A DNA stretch of 64,000 bases from Bacteroidaceae bacterium (GTDB lineage Bacteria; Bacteroidota; Bacteroidia; Bacteroidales; Bacteroidaceae), in contig JAFYNL010000043.1 in the NCBI GenBank assembly GCA_017548075.1, positions 1 to 64,000 of the forward strand, in the 5' to 3' direction. This document shows, piece after piece, positions 44,006 through 53,279 of the stretch (positions are counted from its first letter, which is position 1; each line of letters opens with the position of its first letter). The notes below the pieces were generated by a model. The model saw only the letters and a program-made list of their open reading frames with translations, was not told the origin of the DNA and ran no database searches. A program made the position numbers and the translations under genes.

Positions 44006-45610
44006 ATGAAGAAAATCCTCTTGGTTGTAGCCGCTTTGCTTGTAGGTACGAGCCTCTCGGCACAACTGTTATATGGCAATTCGCCTGCAAATAAGAACTC
44101 TGTAAGCGACCTGGAAAAGAACATTCAAAAGCTTGTGATGGCCAGCTTCATGATAGACAAATTCTATGTCGATAGCGTTGACAGTAAGAAACTTACAGAA
44201 GATGCCATCAACGGAATACTCTCCAAACTCGACCCTCACTCGGCCTATACGAATGCGGCAGATACTAAGAAGTTTACTGAACCTCTCGAAGGCTCCTTCG
44301 AAGGCATTGGCGTGCAGTTCAATATGCTGGAAGACACACTTCTCGTCATTCAACCAGTTCCAAAAGGTCCCAGCGAAAGAGTGGGCATTCTGGCTGGTGA
44401 TCGAATCGTTAGTGTTGCCGATACGGCCATTGCTGGCGTGAAGATGAGTCGCGAAGAAATCATGCATCGACTTCGCGGAAAGAAGGGAACCATCGCCCAT
44501 CTCGGCATAGTTCGTCGAGGAATCAAAGACACACTCTACTTCGATGTAAAGCGAGACCGCATTCCTGTCAACTCTGTCGATGCCGCTTATATGGTGACGC
44601 CAACAATCGGACTGATTCGCTTCAACAATTTCGCCCAAACAACTCATAATGAGGTGGTTGAAGCTATCAAGAAGTTGAAAGGCGAAGGCATGAAAGACCT
44701 CATCATCGACCTGCAACAGAACTCTGGCGGCTTCCTCCAAGCTGCTGCCGATATTGCCAGCGAATTCCTGCAAAAAGGCGATATGATAGTCTATACGAAA
44801 GGCAGAAGCGTTCCCAGTCAGGAGTTCCGAAGCACAGGTGGAGGCTGTTTCCAAGAGGGAAAAGTGGCCGTTTTGATTGATGAATATAGTGCCTCAGCAG
44901 CCGAAATTCTGTCAGGCTCCATCCAAGATCAGGATAGAGGACTCGTTGTGGGCCGTCGTTCTTTTGGTAAAGGCCTCGTTCAACGCCCGTTCGATATGCC
45001 TGATGGAAGTATGATCAGACTGACTACGGCTCGCTACTATACCCCGAGTGGCCGCAGTATTCAGAAGCCTTACGAGAAAGGAAAGGGCCTCGATTATGCC
45101 AAGGACGTCATCAATCGCTACAATAGTGGCGAGTTGACGAATGCCGATAGCATCCACTTCCCTGATTCTCTGCGCTATCAAACCCTCAGAAAAGGTCGCA
45201 CAGTTTATGGTGGAGGCGGCATTATGCCTGACTGTTTCGTGCCTCTCGACACAATGAAGTATGCGAAATGCTATCGCGAAATGTCCGCCAAGAGCATCAT
45301 CATCAACGCCAACCTCAAGTATATGGACAAGAACAGGAAGAAGTTGGCGAAGGCTTACCCCAGTTTCGAGCAGTTCAAGAACGAGTATCAACTGCCTCAG
45401 GAACTCATCGACGACATCTTCAAAGAAGGCGAAAAGCAGAACATCAAGCCGAAAGATGATGAAGAACGGCAGAAGACAACGGAGAACATAAAACTCATCG
45501 TCAAAGCCCTTGTAGCAAGGGATTTGTGGGATACAAGCGAGTACTTTGCCATCATCTACGAGAACGATGAGGTAGTTAAAAAGGCTGTCGAACTCCTTCA
45601 GACTGAATGA
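44006..45610 (+). CDS. C-terminal processing peptidase (S41 family, PDZ domain)
   Basis: A 534-residue periplasmic protease. A signal peptide (1-20) precedes an N-terminal helical part, a PDZ domain (about 85-165, VQPVPKGPSERVGILAGDRI) and the S41 tail-specific protease domain with Ser in YSASAAEILSGS and Lys in RRSFGKGLVQ. It trims or degrades envelope proteins from the C-terminus. It overlaps ybeY by 4 bases (ATGA), so the genes are coupled. Confidence 0.95.
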   Translation: MKKILLVVAALLVGTSLSAQLLYGNSPANKNSVSDLEKNIQKLVMASFMIDKFYVDSVDSKKLTEDAINGILSKLDPHSAYTNAADTKKFTEPLEGSFEGIGVQFNMLEDTLLVIQPVPKGPSERVGILAGDRIVSVADTAIAGVKMSREEIMHRLRGKKGTIAHLGIVRRGIKDTLYFDVKRDRIPVNSVDAAYMVTPTIGLIRFNNFAQTTHNEVVEAIKKLKGEGMKDLIIDLQQNSGGFLQAAADIASEFLQKGDMIVYTKGRSVPSQEFRSTGGGCFQEGKVAVLIDEYSASAAEILSGSIQDQDRGLVVGRRSFGKGLVQRPFDMPDGSMIRLTTARYYTPSGRSIQKPYEKGKGLDYAKDVINRYNSGELTNADSIHFPDSLRYQTLRKGRTVYGGGGIMPDCFVPLDTMKYAKCYREMSAKSIIINANLKYMDKNRKKLAKAYPSFEQFKNEYQLPQELIDDIFKEGEKQNIKPKDDEERQKTTENIKLIVKALVARDLWDTSEYFAIIYENDEVVKKAVELLQTE

Positions 45611-46017
45611 TTACCTACAACACCATAAATGTGGCGATGCCTGAACTCGTCGAGACAGAGGTTTCGGCTTGGGTCAGGAATACGGCAGCAACATATAATA
45701 AAAAGGTAGGCGACATCAACTACATCTTCGTGGATGATGAAACAATGCTCGATATCAACCGCCGATTCATCGGACACGACTACTATACCGACCACATCGG
45801 CTTCGATTACAGCAAAGACGATTCGTTGAGCGGAGACATTTACATTAGCCTCGATACCGTCAAAACCAATGCTGAACTCTATCAAGTCAAGCCAGAAGAG
45901 GAACTTCGACGCATCATCATTCACGGACTTCTGCATCTTTGCGGCTTTCGAGACAAGACAGACGAGGAAAGAGAACTGATGCAACAGGCTGAAGACAAAG
46001 CACTTAAAGAACTATAA
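45607..46017 (+). CDS. ybeY: endoribonuclease YbeY (16S rRNA maturation)
   Basis: A 136-residue zinc RNase. The H-x3-H-x5-H metal site is in [11 protein letters not shown], with the rest of the UPF0054 fold ahead ([20 protein letters not shown]). The N-terminus is slightly short but usual for Bacteroidetes. The ATG overlaps the stop of the S41 gene. ruvB begins 5 bases after its stop. Confidence 0.95.
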   Translation: MITYNTINVAMPELVETEVSAWVRNTAATYNKKVGDINYIFVDDETMLDINRRFIGHDYYTDHIGFDYSKDDSLSGDIYISLDTVKTNAELYQVKPEEELRRIIIHGLLHLCGFRDKTDEERELMQQAEDKALKEL

Positions 46018-46022
46018 CCAAT

Positions 46023-47051
46023 ATGGAAGATTTCGACATAAGACAAGAAGGAAGGCAAAAGGAAAAGGACTTCGAGAACGCACTCCGACCTTTGTGCTTC
46101 GAGGACTTTAGCGGACAAAACAAAGTTGTCGAGAACTTGCGCATCTTTGTCGAGGCTGCGAAGTACAGAGGAGAACCCCTCGACCACACTCTTCTGCATG
46201 GCCCTCCAGGCTTGGGAAAGACCACGCTCTCCAACATCATTGCCAACGAGCTTGGAGTCGGCTTTAAGCTGACGAGCGGACCTGTGCTCGACAAACCTGG
46301 CGACCTTGCAGGCATCCTCACTTCTCTCGAGCCGAATGATGTCCTTTTCATCGACGAAATACATCGTCTCTCACCCATAGTTGAGGAATATCTCTACTCT
46401 GCGATGGAGGATTACCGCATCGACATCATGATCGACAAAGGTCCTTCGGCTCGAAGCATCCAGATAGATTTGGCGCCATTCACTTTGGTGGGAGCAACCA
46501 CAAGAAGTGGCTTGCTGACGGCTCCTTTGCGAGCTCGATTCGGCATCAACATGCATTTGGAGTACTATGATGCCGACACACTCCAGAAGATTGTGATGCG
46601 TTCGAGCAAAATCCTTGGCGTACCCATCGACTTCGATGCTGCAGGCGAGATTGCTAGCCGCAGTCGAGGAACGCCTCGAATCGCCAACGCCCTTCTCAGA
46701 CGAGTTCGCGACTTCGCCCAAGTCAAGGGAAATGGCAATATTGACCTTGAGATTGCTCGCATTGCACTTGAGGCTCTCAACATCGATCGCTATGGTCTCG
46801 ACGAGATTGACAACAAGATCCTGACCACCATCATCAACAAGTTCCAAGGCGGACCTGTTGGTATCAATACAATTGCTACTGCTGTGGGCGAAGATGCAGG
46901 CACAGTCGAGGAGGTTTACGAGCCGTTCCTCATCAAGGAAGGCTTCATCAAACGAACTCCAAGAGGCCGCGAAGTGACAGAACTCGCCTACAGACACCTG
47001 CGCATCAGCCCTTCCAAAGACGGCTACATACAAGGCGACCTCTTCTCATAA
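46023..47051 (+). CDS. ruvB: Holliday junction branch-migration helicase RuvB
   Basis: A 342-residue AAA+ motor that works with RuvA to move Holliday junctions. Seen: Walker [11 protein letters not shown], Walker [11 protein letters not shown], sensor region VGATTRSG, arginine-finger region PLRARFG, and a C-terminal winged helix ([25 protein letters not shown]). Length is normal. ruvA and ruvC are not in the window. Confidence 0.97.
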   Translation: MEDFDIRQEGRQKEKDFENALRPLCFEDFSGQNKVVENLRIFVEAAKYRGEPLDHTLLHGPPGLGKTTLSNIIANELGVGFKLTSGPVLDKPGDLAGILTSLEPNDVLFIDEIHRLSPIVEEYLYSAMEDYRIDIMIDKGPSARSIQIDLAPFTLVGATTRSGLLTAPLRARFGINMHLEYYDADTLQKIVMRSSKILGVPIDFDAAGEIASRSRGTPRIANALLRRVRDFAQVKGNGNIDLEIARIALEALNIDRYGLDEIDNKILTTIINKFQGGPVGINTIATAVGEDAGTVEEVYEPFLIKEGFIKRTPRGREVTELAYRHLRISPSKDGYIQGDLFS

Positions 47052-47071
47052 ACAAGCAAACATCGACAGAT

Positions 47072-48301
47072 ATGGTACTGAATTACATCTGGATAGGCTT
47101 CTTCTTTATCGCGTTTCTTATTGCTTTGGTGCAGCTCTTTATGGGCAATACCGAGGTTTTTCCCGCGATAATGAACAGTACTTTCGATAATGCGAAGACG
47201 GCTTTCGAGATTTCTCTCGGCCTTACAGGCGTGCTTTCTTTGTGGATGGGCATCATGAAGATAGGTGAAAAAGGCGGTCTGGTCGATACTTTAGCCCGTT
47301 GGTTGTCACCACTTATGGTTCGTCTCTTCCCTGAAATTCCTGCAGGTCATCCAGTCTTTGGACACATCTTTATGAACTTCAGCGCCAATATGTTAGGCCT
47401 CGACAACGCAGCTACTCCGTTGGGACTCAAGGCGATGGAAGGTCTGCAAGAGTTGAATCAGAAGAAAGATACTGCAACGAATGCGATGATTATGTTCCTT
47501 GTGTTGAACACAAGTGGCTTGACCTTGATTCCTGTTGGCGTGATGACTTATCGCGCAGTTGCAGGAGCGGCTCAGCCTACAGATGTCTTCATTCCCATTC
47601 TAATCGCGACTGCAATTGCCACGCTTGCAGGTATGGTCATCACAAGTCTGTACCAACGCATCAATCTCTTCAACCGAGCCATTATGGCTTTCGTCATCGG
47701 CATTTGTCTTGTGGTTGGTGGTGTTATTTGGCTTAGCACACAACTCGACCAAGAAACGATGAACAAATGGAGTACCGTCGTTGCTAATGTTTTGCTTTTC
47801 AGTATCATAATCGCCTTCATTTGGGCAGGTGTGCGGAAGAAGATAAATGTTTACGAGGCCTTCATCGAAGGGGCAAAAGGAGGATTTGAAACAGCCGTTC
47901 GCATCATTCCTTACTTGGTCGCAATCCTCGTTTCCATCGGAGTTTTTCGTGCTTCAGGAGCTATGGACTTCATTGTAGGCGGTTTAGGAAAGTTCGTCGA
48001 AATGCTTGGAGGCAACGCAGATTATGTTGCGGCACTTCCCACAGCCATAATGAAGCCTCTATCTGGCAGCGGAGCAAGGGGAATGATGGTCGATGCTATG
48101 CAGCAATACGGACCTGATTCCTTTATTGCTCGCCTGTCCTGCATCTTCCAAGGAGCAACCGATACGACCTTCTATATACTGGCCGTTTACTTTGGTTCCG
48201 TAGGTATTCGCAAGACCAGACACGCCGTTGCAGCAGGCCTGCTGACCGACATTTGCGGAGTTATTGCGGCTATTGCCGTTGCGGCACTCTTCTTTGGATA
48301 A
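47072..48301 (+). CDS. fused SpmA/SpmB nucleoside-recognition (Gate) membrane protein
   Basis: A 409-residue membrane protein that joins the two spore maturation proteins SpmA (first half) and SpmB (second half). Both halves have Gate-domain features: ANMLGLDNAATPLGLKAM in the first and MKPLSGSGARGMMVDAM in the second, with about 8-10 membrane segments. The fusion is typical of non-sporulating Bacteroidetes. The transported substrate is unknown. It lies 20 bases after ruvB. Confidence 0.93.
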   Translation: MVLNYIWIGFFFIAFLIALVQLFMGNTEVFPAIMNSTFDNAKTAFEISLGLTGVLSLWMGIMKIGEKGGLVDTLARWLSPLMVRLFPEIPAGHPVFGHIFMNFSANMLGLDNAATPLGLKAMEGLQELNQKKDTATNAMIMFLVLNTSGLTLIPVGVMTYRAVAGAAQPTDVFIPILIATAIATLAGMVITSLYQRINLFNRAIMAFVIGICLVVGGVIWLSTQLDQETMNKWSTVVANVLLFSIIIAFIWAGVRKKINVYEAFIEGAKGGFETAVRIIPYLVAILVSIGVFRASGAMDFIVGGLGKFVEMLGGNADYVAALPTAIMKPLSGSGARGMMVDAMQQYGPDSFIARLSCIFQGATDTTFYILAVYFGSVGIRKTRHAVAAGLLTDICGVIAAIAVAALFFG

Positions 48302-48328
48302 ATCAATCTTTACTTTTCTTCATTTCTC

Positions 48329-49807
48329 ATGCTTTCCCTCAATTCCACCACAGCTGTTAAAACTCAACGCCCAGAGCGCATCATACAGTTCGGCGAAGGC
48401 AATTTCCTTCGTGCATTCGTCGATTGGATTGTATGGAAAATGGACCTGCACACCGACTTCAACGCTTCTGTTGTCATTGTGCAGCCCATTACACAAGGTA
48501 TGGCAGAGCGGCTTGAGGCACAGAATTGCCTCTATCATGTTAATCTACAGGGCCTTACCGACGGCCAACCCGTGAACTCCCTAGAGCTTATTGACTGCGT
48601 TAGCCGCACCGTCAATCCTTATGCCGACCATGCCTCTTACCTTGCATTGGCAACTCAACCCGACATCCGTTTCGTCATCTCTAATACTACGGAAGCAGGT
48701 ATAGCCTTCGACCCAGAATGTCATCTTGACGACACACCACCAGCTTCCTATCCTGCTAAACTGACGCAACTGCTGTACCACCGCTTTCGCGCCTTTGGCG
48801 GCGACCTGGCCAAAGGTCTCATCATCATGCCATGCGAACTCATATTCCAGAACGGACATCACCTTATGGATTGCATCCGCAAGTACATCAAGTTGTGGCA
48901 GGACGAACTGGGTGCCGACTACGAACCTTTCCTACAGTGGTTCGAACAGGCATGTTTCGTCTGCACAACACTCGTTGATCGTATCGTTCCAGGTTTTCCT
49001 CGAAAAGATATCGAAAGTATTCAGCAGAAAGTAGGCTATGCCGACCAGATGGTGGTGCAAGCTGAATCTTTTCATCTCTGGGTCATTGAAACTGCTCCCA
49101 ATCTGCCATTGGAAAAGCTTGCCCGCGAGTTTCCGGCCGATAAAGCAGGCTTGCATGTGGTCTTCACACACGAAGAATCGCCCTACCACGAGCGCAAGGT
49201 TACATTGCTCAACGGGCCACACACTGTGCTCTCGCCCATCGCTTTTCTGGCAGGGTTGAATATTGTGCGTGACGCCTGTCAACATGAAGTTATAGGACCT
49301 TTCATCCATCGCGTGATGTACGAGGAATTGCTGCCAACGCTCAATTTGCCGGAGGATGAACTACGCCACTTTGCAGATGATGTGATGGAACGTTTCTGCA
49401 ATCCCTTCGTTGACCATCAACTCACGAGCATTATGCTCAACTCCTTTCCTAAATTCCAGACACGTGACCTGCCTGGACTTAAAACCTATCTTGAACGAAA
49501 AGGTTCCCTGCCAAAAGGCATTGTTCTTGGCCTCGCTGCTATTTGTGTCTATTACCGTGGTGGCCAACGCGCGGACGGAACTTTTATTCAACCTAATGAT
49601 GATCCACGCATCATGCAGCTCCTGACAGACCTTTGGCAAACAGAAGATCCACAATGTGTAGCTGAAGGTGTCCTCGCTGCTCAAGAACTCATCTGGCACG
49701 AACATGGTGACCTCAATGCCATTCCCGGCCTTACCAACCTCCTCGCCCAAGACATCCAAAGCATTCTGGACTACGGCATGATGACTACCGTAGAAAACAT
49801 TTTCTGA
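48329..49807 (+). CDS. uxaB: tagaturonate reductase (altronate oxidoreductase)
   Basis: A 492-residue NADH-dependent polyol-type dehydrogenase that reduces D-tagaturonate to D-altronate in galacturonate breakdown. The N-terminal PERIIQFGEGNFLRAFVDW segment and the central KVTLLNGPHTVLSP motif are typical, with conserved Lys/Asn/His active-site residues. It lies one base before uxaA. The pair gives the two steps before KDG; no uxaC or kdg genes are in the window. Confidence 0.95.
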   Translation: MLSLNSTTAVKTQRPERIIQFGEGNFLRAFVDWIVWKMDLHTDFNASVVIVQPITQGMAERLEAQNCLYHVNLQGLTDGQPVNSLELIDCVSRTVNPYADHASYLALATQPDIRFVISNTTEAGIAFDPECHLDDTPPASYPAKLTQLLYHRFRAFGGDLAKGLIIMPCELIFQNGHHLMDCIRKYIKLWQDELGADYEPFLQWFEQACFVCTTLVDRIVPGFPRKDIESIQQKVGYADQMVVQAESFHLWVIETAPNLPLEKLAREFPADKAGLHVVFTHEESPYHERKVTLLNGPHTVLSPIAFLAGLNIVRDACQHEVIGPFIHRVMYEELLPTLNLPEDELRHFADDVMERFCNPFVDHQLTSIMLNSFPKFQTRDLPGLKTYLERKGSLPKGIVLGLAAICVYYRGGQRADGTFIQPNDDPRIMQLLTDLWQTEDPQCVAEGVLAAQELIWHEHGDLNAIPGLTNLLAQDIQSILDYGMMTTVENIF

Positions 49808-49808
49808 C

Positions 49809-51284
49809 ATGCAGAAATACATAAAAATCAATCCTCTCGATACCGTAGCTGTAGCCCTTCAAGACCTGCCTGGCATTCCAGCAGGCCATAAGTTCGCTCT
49901 CCGCGACATTGCACAGGGCGAAGATGTCATCAAATATGGTAACCCTATTGGCCATGCCACATGTGCCATCCGCAAGGGTGAACTCGTAGATCACAATAAT
50001 ATCACCACCAACCTTAGCAATATACTTAACTATGAGGAAGTGAAAAGGGATATTCATTCTATATCTTCATTCACGCCTCACTCTTCACCCTTGACCTTTG
50101 AGGGCTATCCACGTCCTGATGGTCAGGTAGGCATCCGAAACGACATTTGGGTCATTCCCACTGTAGGTTGCGTAAATGGAATCTGCCAACAAATCGTTGA
50201 GCGGGCAAAAGAGCAATTATCAATTGTCAATTGTCATTTATCAATTCAATACTTCCCTCATAATTACGGCTGTTCTCAATTGGGCGATGACCATGAAAAC
50301 ACGCGAAGGATCCTTCGCGATATGGTCCTGCATCCTAATGCTGGAGGAATTCTCGTCGTAGGCCTCGGTTGCGAGAACAACCAGCCACGGGATTTCGAGA
50401 AACTGTTAGGCGATTATGACCGTCAGCACATCCGTTTCCTTATTGCACAGGAAGTGGAAGATTACGAGGTGGAGGCCGGTGTGCAGATCGTCAAGGAACT
50501 TTATGAACATGCACAGAACTACAAACGTGTCCAGATTCCTTTGTCTCATCTACGTGTTGGACTAAAATGTGGTGGCTCCGACGGCTTCTCAGGCATTACT
50601 GCCAACCCGCTCCTTGGTGCTTTCTCTGATTGGCTCTGCGCCCAAGGCGGTACCACCATCCTTACAGAAGTACCTGAGATGTTCGGTGCTGAACACCTTC
50701 TGATGCGTCGAGCCGCCTCTGACGATGTCTTGCAAAACACTATCCATCTCATCAATGACTTCAAGGAATACTATCTCAATCATGGTCAGCCCGTCGGTGA
50801 AAACCCTTCGCCCGGCAACAAGGCTGGTGGCATCTCAACCCTTGAAGAGAAAGCTCTCGGCTGCACCCAAAAAGGTGGCACATCGCCAGTTGTGGGAGTA
50901 CTTGCCTACGGCGAACGCCTTAATGAGCAATTAACAAGGAACAATGGACTCCATCTACTTTCTGCTCCAGGCAACGACCTTGTAGCCTCGACAGCCCTTG
51001 CCGCTGCAGGATGTCAGTTGGTCCTCTTTACCACAGGTCGTGGCACTCCCTTTTCCACCTTCGTACCAACACTGAAGGTTGCCACCAACAGCGATCTTGT
51101 CAGGCGTAAGCCCCAGTGGATAGACTTCGACGCAGGCACCATCGTCAGCCAGGCCGAACCTATGGATTCACTATTGAAAAGGTTCATAACCTGTGTAATG
51201 GATGTTGTCAATGGACAATCCACAAAGGCAGAACAAGCACACATCCACGACATGGCCATCTGGAAAAATGGTGTCACGCTGTAA
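49809..51284 (+). CDS. uxaA: altronate dehydratase, with repeat-like insertions in surface loops
   Basis: A 491-residue iron-dependent dehydratase that turns D-altronate into 2-keto-3-deoxygluconate. SAF-like N-terminal domain (about 1-90), then the main domain with FPHNYGCSQLGDDHENT, VGLGCENNQP, VGLKCGGSDGFSGITANP and FTTGRGTPFSTFVPT. Three loops differ from homologues I know: about residues 76-96 (TCATTCACGCCTCACTCTTC-type DNA), 134-147 (five CAATTGT-type heptads) and near 375-382 (CAATTAACAAGG). Conserved active-site segments are untouched, so activity is expected. Convergent with gluQ, with only 8 bases between stops. Confidence 0.94.
   Translation: MQKYIKINPLDTVAVALQDLPGIPAGHKFALRDIAQGEDVIKYGNPIGHATCAIRKGELVDHNNITTNLSNILNYEEVKRDIHSISSFTPHSSPLTFEGYPRPDGQVGIRNDIWVIPTVGCVNGICQQIVERAKEQLSIVNCHLSIQYFPHNYGCSQLGDDHENTRRILRDMVLHPNAGGILVVGLGCENNQPRDFEKLLGDYDRQHIRFLIAQEVEDYEVEAGVQIVKELYEHAQNYKRVQIPLSHLRVGLKCGGSDGFSGITANPLLGAFSDWLCAQGGTTILTEVPEMFGAEHLLMRRAASDDVLQNTIHLINDFKEYYLNHGQPVGENPSPGNKAGGISTLEEKALGCTQKGGTSPVVGVLAYGERLNEQLTRNNGLHLLSAPGNDLVASTALAAAGCQLVLFTTGRGTPFSTFVPTLKVATNSDLVRRKPQWIDFDAGTIVSQAEPMDSLLKRFITCVMDVVNGQSTKAEQAHIHDMAIWKNGVTL
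50214..50248 (+). repeat. five CAATTGT-type heptads inside uxaA
   Basis: Five 7-bp words in a row: CAATTAT, CAATTGT, CAATTGT, CATTTAT, CAATTCA. They encode part of the loop just before the conserved FPHNYGCSQ motif. From memory, similar heptad tracts are common between genes in Prevotella/Bacteroides, so this looks like an intergenic-type repeat held in frame. Confidence 0.75.
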
Positions 51285-51292
51285 AGCACTTA

Positions 51293-52195
51293 TCATTTAA
51301 GATTATTACAAGTGATATCCTTTTTTGGAACCTTTTGCCAAGAGAAGAAAGACAACAGATCTTGAGGTTTGATGGGAGTAGGAGAGGGGAGAAGACCTGC
51401 GAGGAAAGCAAGAAAACCCACGATTTCATCGGGATTTTTATGTTTTTCGCGAAGGGCAGAAAGGTCCATTCCTTTGTCTCGTTTGCAGAGTCGTTGCCCA
51501 TTTTCATTCACCAAAAGTGGATGATGAAAGTAGTTTGGTGACTCGAAACCTAAGGTGCGCAACAAATGCAACTGTTGCGGAGTACTCAGAAGAAGGTCGC
51601 GTCCTCGCACAACCTCTGTGATTCCCATCAAAGCATCATCAACCACAACTGCCAACTGATAAGCCCAAGCCCCATCCTTTCGCCGCAGGACATAATCGCC
51701 ACAATGCTGTGAAAGGTTCACACTTTGCTCGCCATAATGACCATCTTGGAAAGTTATGACTTCATTCGGGACCATAAATCTTGTGGCAAAGGGCGTATTT
51801 TGCGCCATTTCATCGAGTTTTTTGCCCCTACAAGTGCCTGCATAAACCACTCTTCCATCTGTTTCGTGAGGAGCCTGAGTGGCCATAATGTCAGCCCTCG
51901 AACAAAAGCAAGGGTAGGTGAGACCTAAGTCCTGTAACTGCCTGAGATACTGCTCATAAAGGTCGAAACGCTGGCTTTGCCACACAACTTCCCCGTCCCA
52001 AGAAAGTCCCAACCATTGCAAATCGTCCATCAATTGCAGAGCAAAGTCGCGACGAGAGCGGTCAGGATCGAGGTCTTCAATGCGCAGACGCCATTCTCCG
52101 CCTTTGCTCTTAGCCGAAAGCCACGAGAGAAGGGCACAAAACACATTGCCCAAATGCATTCGTCCAGTTGGGGAAGGGGCAAAACGACCTACCAT
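51293..52195 (-). CDS. gluQ: glutamyl-Q tRNA(Asp) synthetase or truncated glutamyl-tRNA synthetase-like protein
   Basis: A 300-residue class I synthetase core without an anticodon-binding domain. The HIGH motif is in FAPSPTGRMHLGNV, the zinc-site Cys pair in TYPCFCSRAD with a later Cys (AGTCRG), and the KMSKS motif is LCKRDKG. The size fits GluQRS, which attaches Glu to queuosine at the wobble base of tRNA-Asp. It is too short for full GltX. It follows ispB by 23 bases. Confidence 0.9.
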   Translation of the reverse strand: MVGRFAPSPTGRMHLGNVFCALLSWLSAKSKGGEWRLRIEDLDPDRSRRDFALQLMDDLQWLGLSWDGEVVWQSQRFDLYEQYLRQLQDLGLTYPCFCSRADIMATQAPHETDGRVVYAGTCRGKKLDEMAQNTPFATRFMVPNEVITFQDGHYGEQSVNLSQHCGDYVLRRKDGAWAYQLAVVVDDALMGITEVVRGRDLLLSTPQQLHLLRTLGFESPNYFHHPLLVNENGQRLCKRDKGMDLSALREKHKNPDEIVGFLAFLAGLLPSPTPIKPQDLLSFFSWQKVPKKDITCNNLK

Positions 52196-52218
52196 AATAT
52201 AAATGATGAGGTGAGGAA

Positions 52219-53190
52219 CTAGAACACTCTTTCCGCAACAAAGGAGGCGAGAAGGTGCAGAGCTTCAGCTATCGAGGCTTCGCGAGTATCATCGATAAGG
52301 CCGTCAGCCATTCCCTGCATATCTTTCATGTGCCATGCCGCATACTCCAATCCGCCCTCACTAACTGTAAAATCTATGAGTTTTTGTATTTCCTTGGCAG
52401 TTGCTTCACGACGGCGAACCTTCAAAGCCAACTCGAACATTTCCTCATTCTCACTATGTTTGACGGCATAAATGGCTGGGAGTGTGAGTTTTCCCTCCTT
52501 CATATCATTACCAACAGGCTTGCCCACCTCAGCCGTTCCATAATCGAAAACATCGTCACGAATCTGGAAACAAATGCCGACAAGCTTGCCGAACTGACCT
52601 AATCGTTCCGCATCTGCCTCGCTTCCACCTGCAGCCAAAGCACCCAAACGGGCACAAACTGAGAACAGACTTGCCGTTTTGCGAGAGATTATATCAAAGT
52701 AGGCGGACTCTGAAAGAACGTCTGAATCCTTGTTGTCAAGTTGCAGAAGTTCGCCATCGGCAAGCGCTTGACCAAGCTGAGCAATGTAGCGAACTACCCG
52801 AACATCCTCAGTCAAAGCGGCACATTCGAGTGCCTTGCTGAGTATGTAATCGCCAGTAAGAACTGCAACCTGACTGGAGAGAAGAGCGTTCACAGAAGGC
52901 AATCCACGCCGACGATCACTTTCGTCCACAACATCATCGTGCACCAAAGTGGCAGTATGAAGCATTTCCAAAGCCAAAGCCACATTGATGACTTTCTCGT
53001 CGACCTTGCCCACCATTCTCGCCGAAAGCAGGACCAAAAGCGGACGAATCTGCTTTCCTGGAGCCTTAAGCAAGTGTTCCACAGCCGTTTCGAGCAATGG
53101 ATTGTCGCTATAAAGCGTTTTGCGGAAAGCCTCGTTAAATTGCTCTAATTCAGCCGCAACAGAAGCCTTTATCTTATCAAGTACGTCCAT
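52219..53190 (-). CDS. ispB: trans-polyprenyl diphosphate synthase (octaprenyl type)
   Basis: A 323-residue all-helical prenyl transferase that builds the menaquinone side chain. First Asp-rich motif HDDVVDESDRRRG, second QIRDDVFDYG, plus GKQIRPLLVLLSA. The product length is not certain. A TAAATTTG box lies 19 bases before the ATG. Divergent from polA. Confidence 0.94.
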   Translation of the reverse strand: MDVLDKIKASVAAELEQFNEAFRKTLYSDNPLLETAVEHLLKAPGKQIRPLLVLLSARMVGKVDEKVINVALALEMLHTATLVHDDVVDESDRRRGLPSVNALLSSQVAVLTGDYILSKALECAALTEDVRVVRYIAQLGQALADGELLQLDNKDSDVLSESAYFDIISRKTASLFSVCARLGALAAGGSEADAERLGQFGKLVGICFQIRDDVFDYGTAEVGKPVGNDMKEGKLTLPAIYAVKHSENEEMFELALKVRRREATAKEIQKLIDFTVSEGGLEYAAWHMKDMQGMADGLIDDTREASIAEALHLLASFVAERVF

Positions 53191-53209
53191 TTATCGCATC
53201 TTTAGAGTG

Positions 53210-53217
53210 CAAATTTA
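53210..53217 (-). promoter_or_regulatory. -7 promoter box of ispB-gluQ
   Basis: TAAATTTG on the minus strand, 19 bases before the ispB ATG. On the plus strand, TAATTTTA at 53250-53257 is a possible weak box for polA. Confidence 0.6.
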
Positions 53218-53279
53218 CATAAAAAAGTGCTTCTTTCATATTTTTTCCGTAATTTTACCTCATAAAAGGACAGAAAAAG

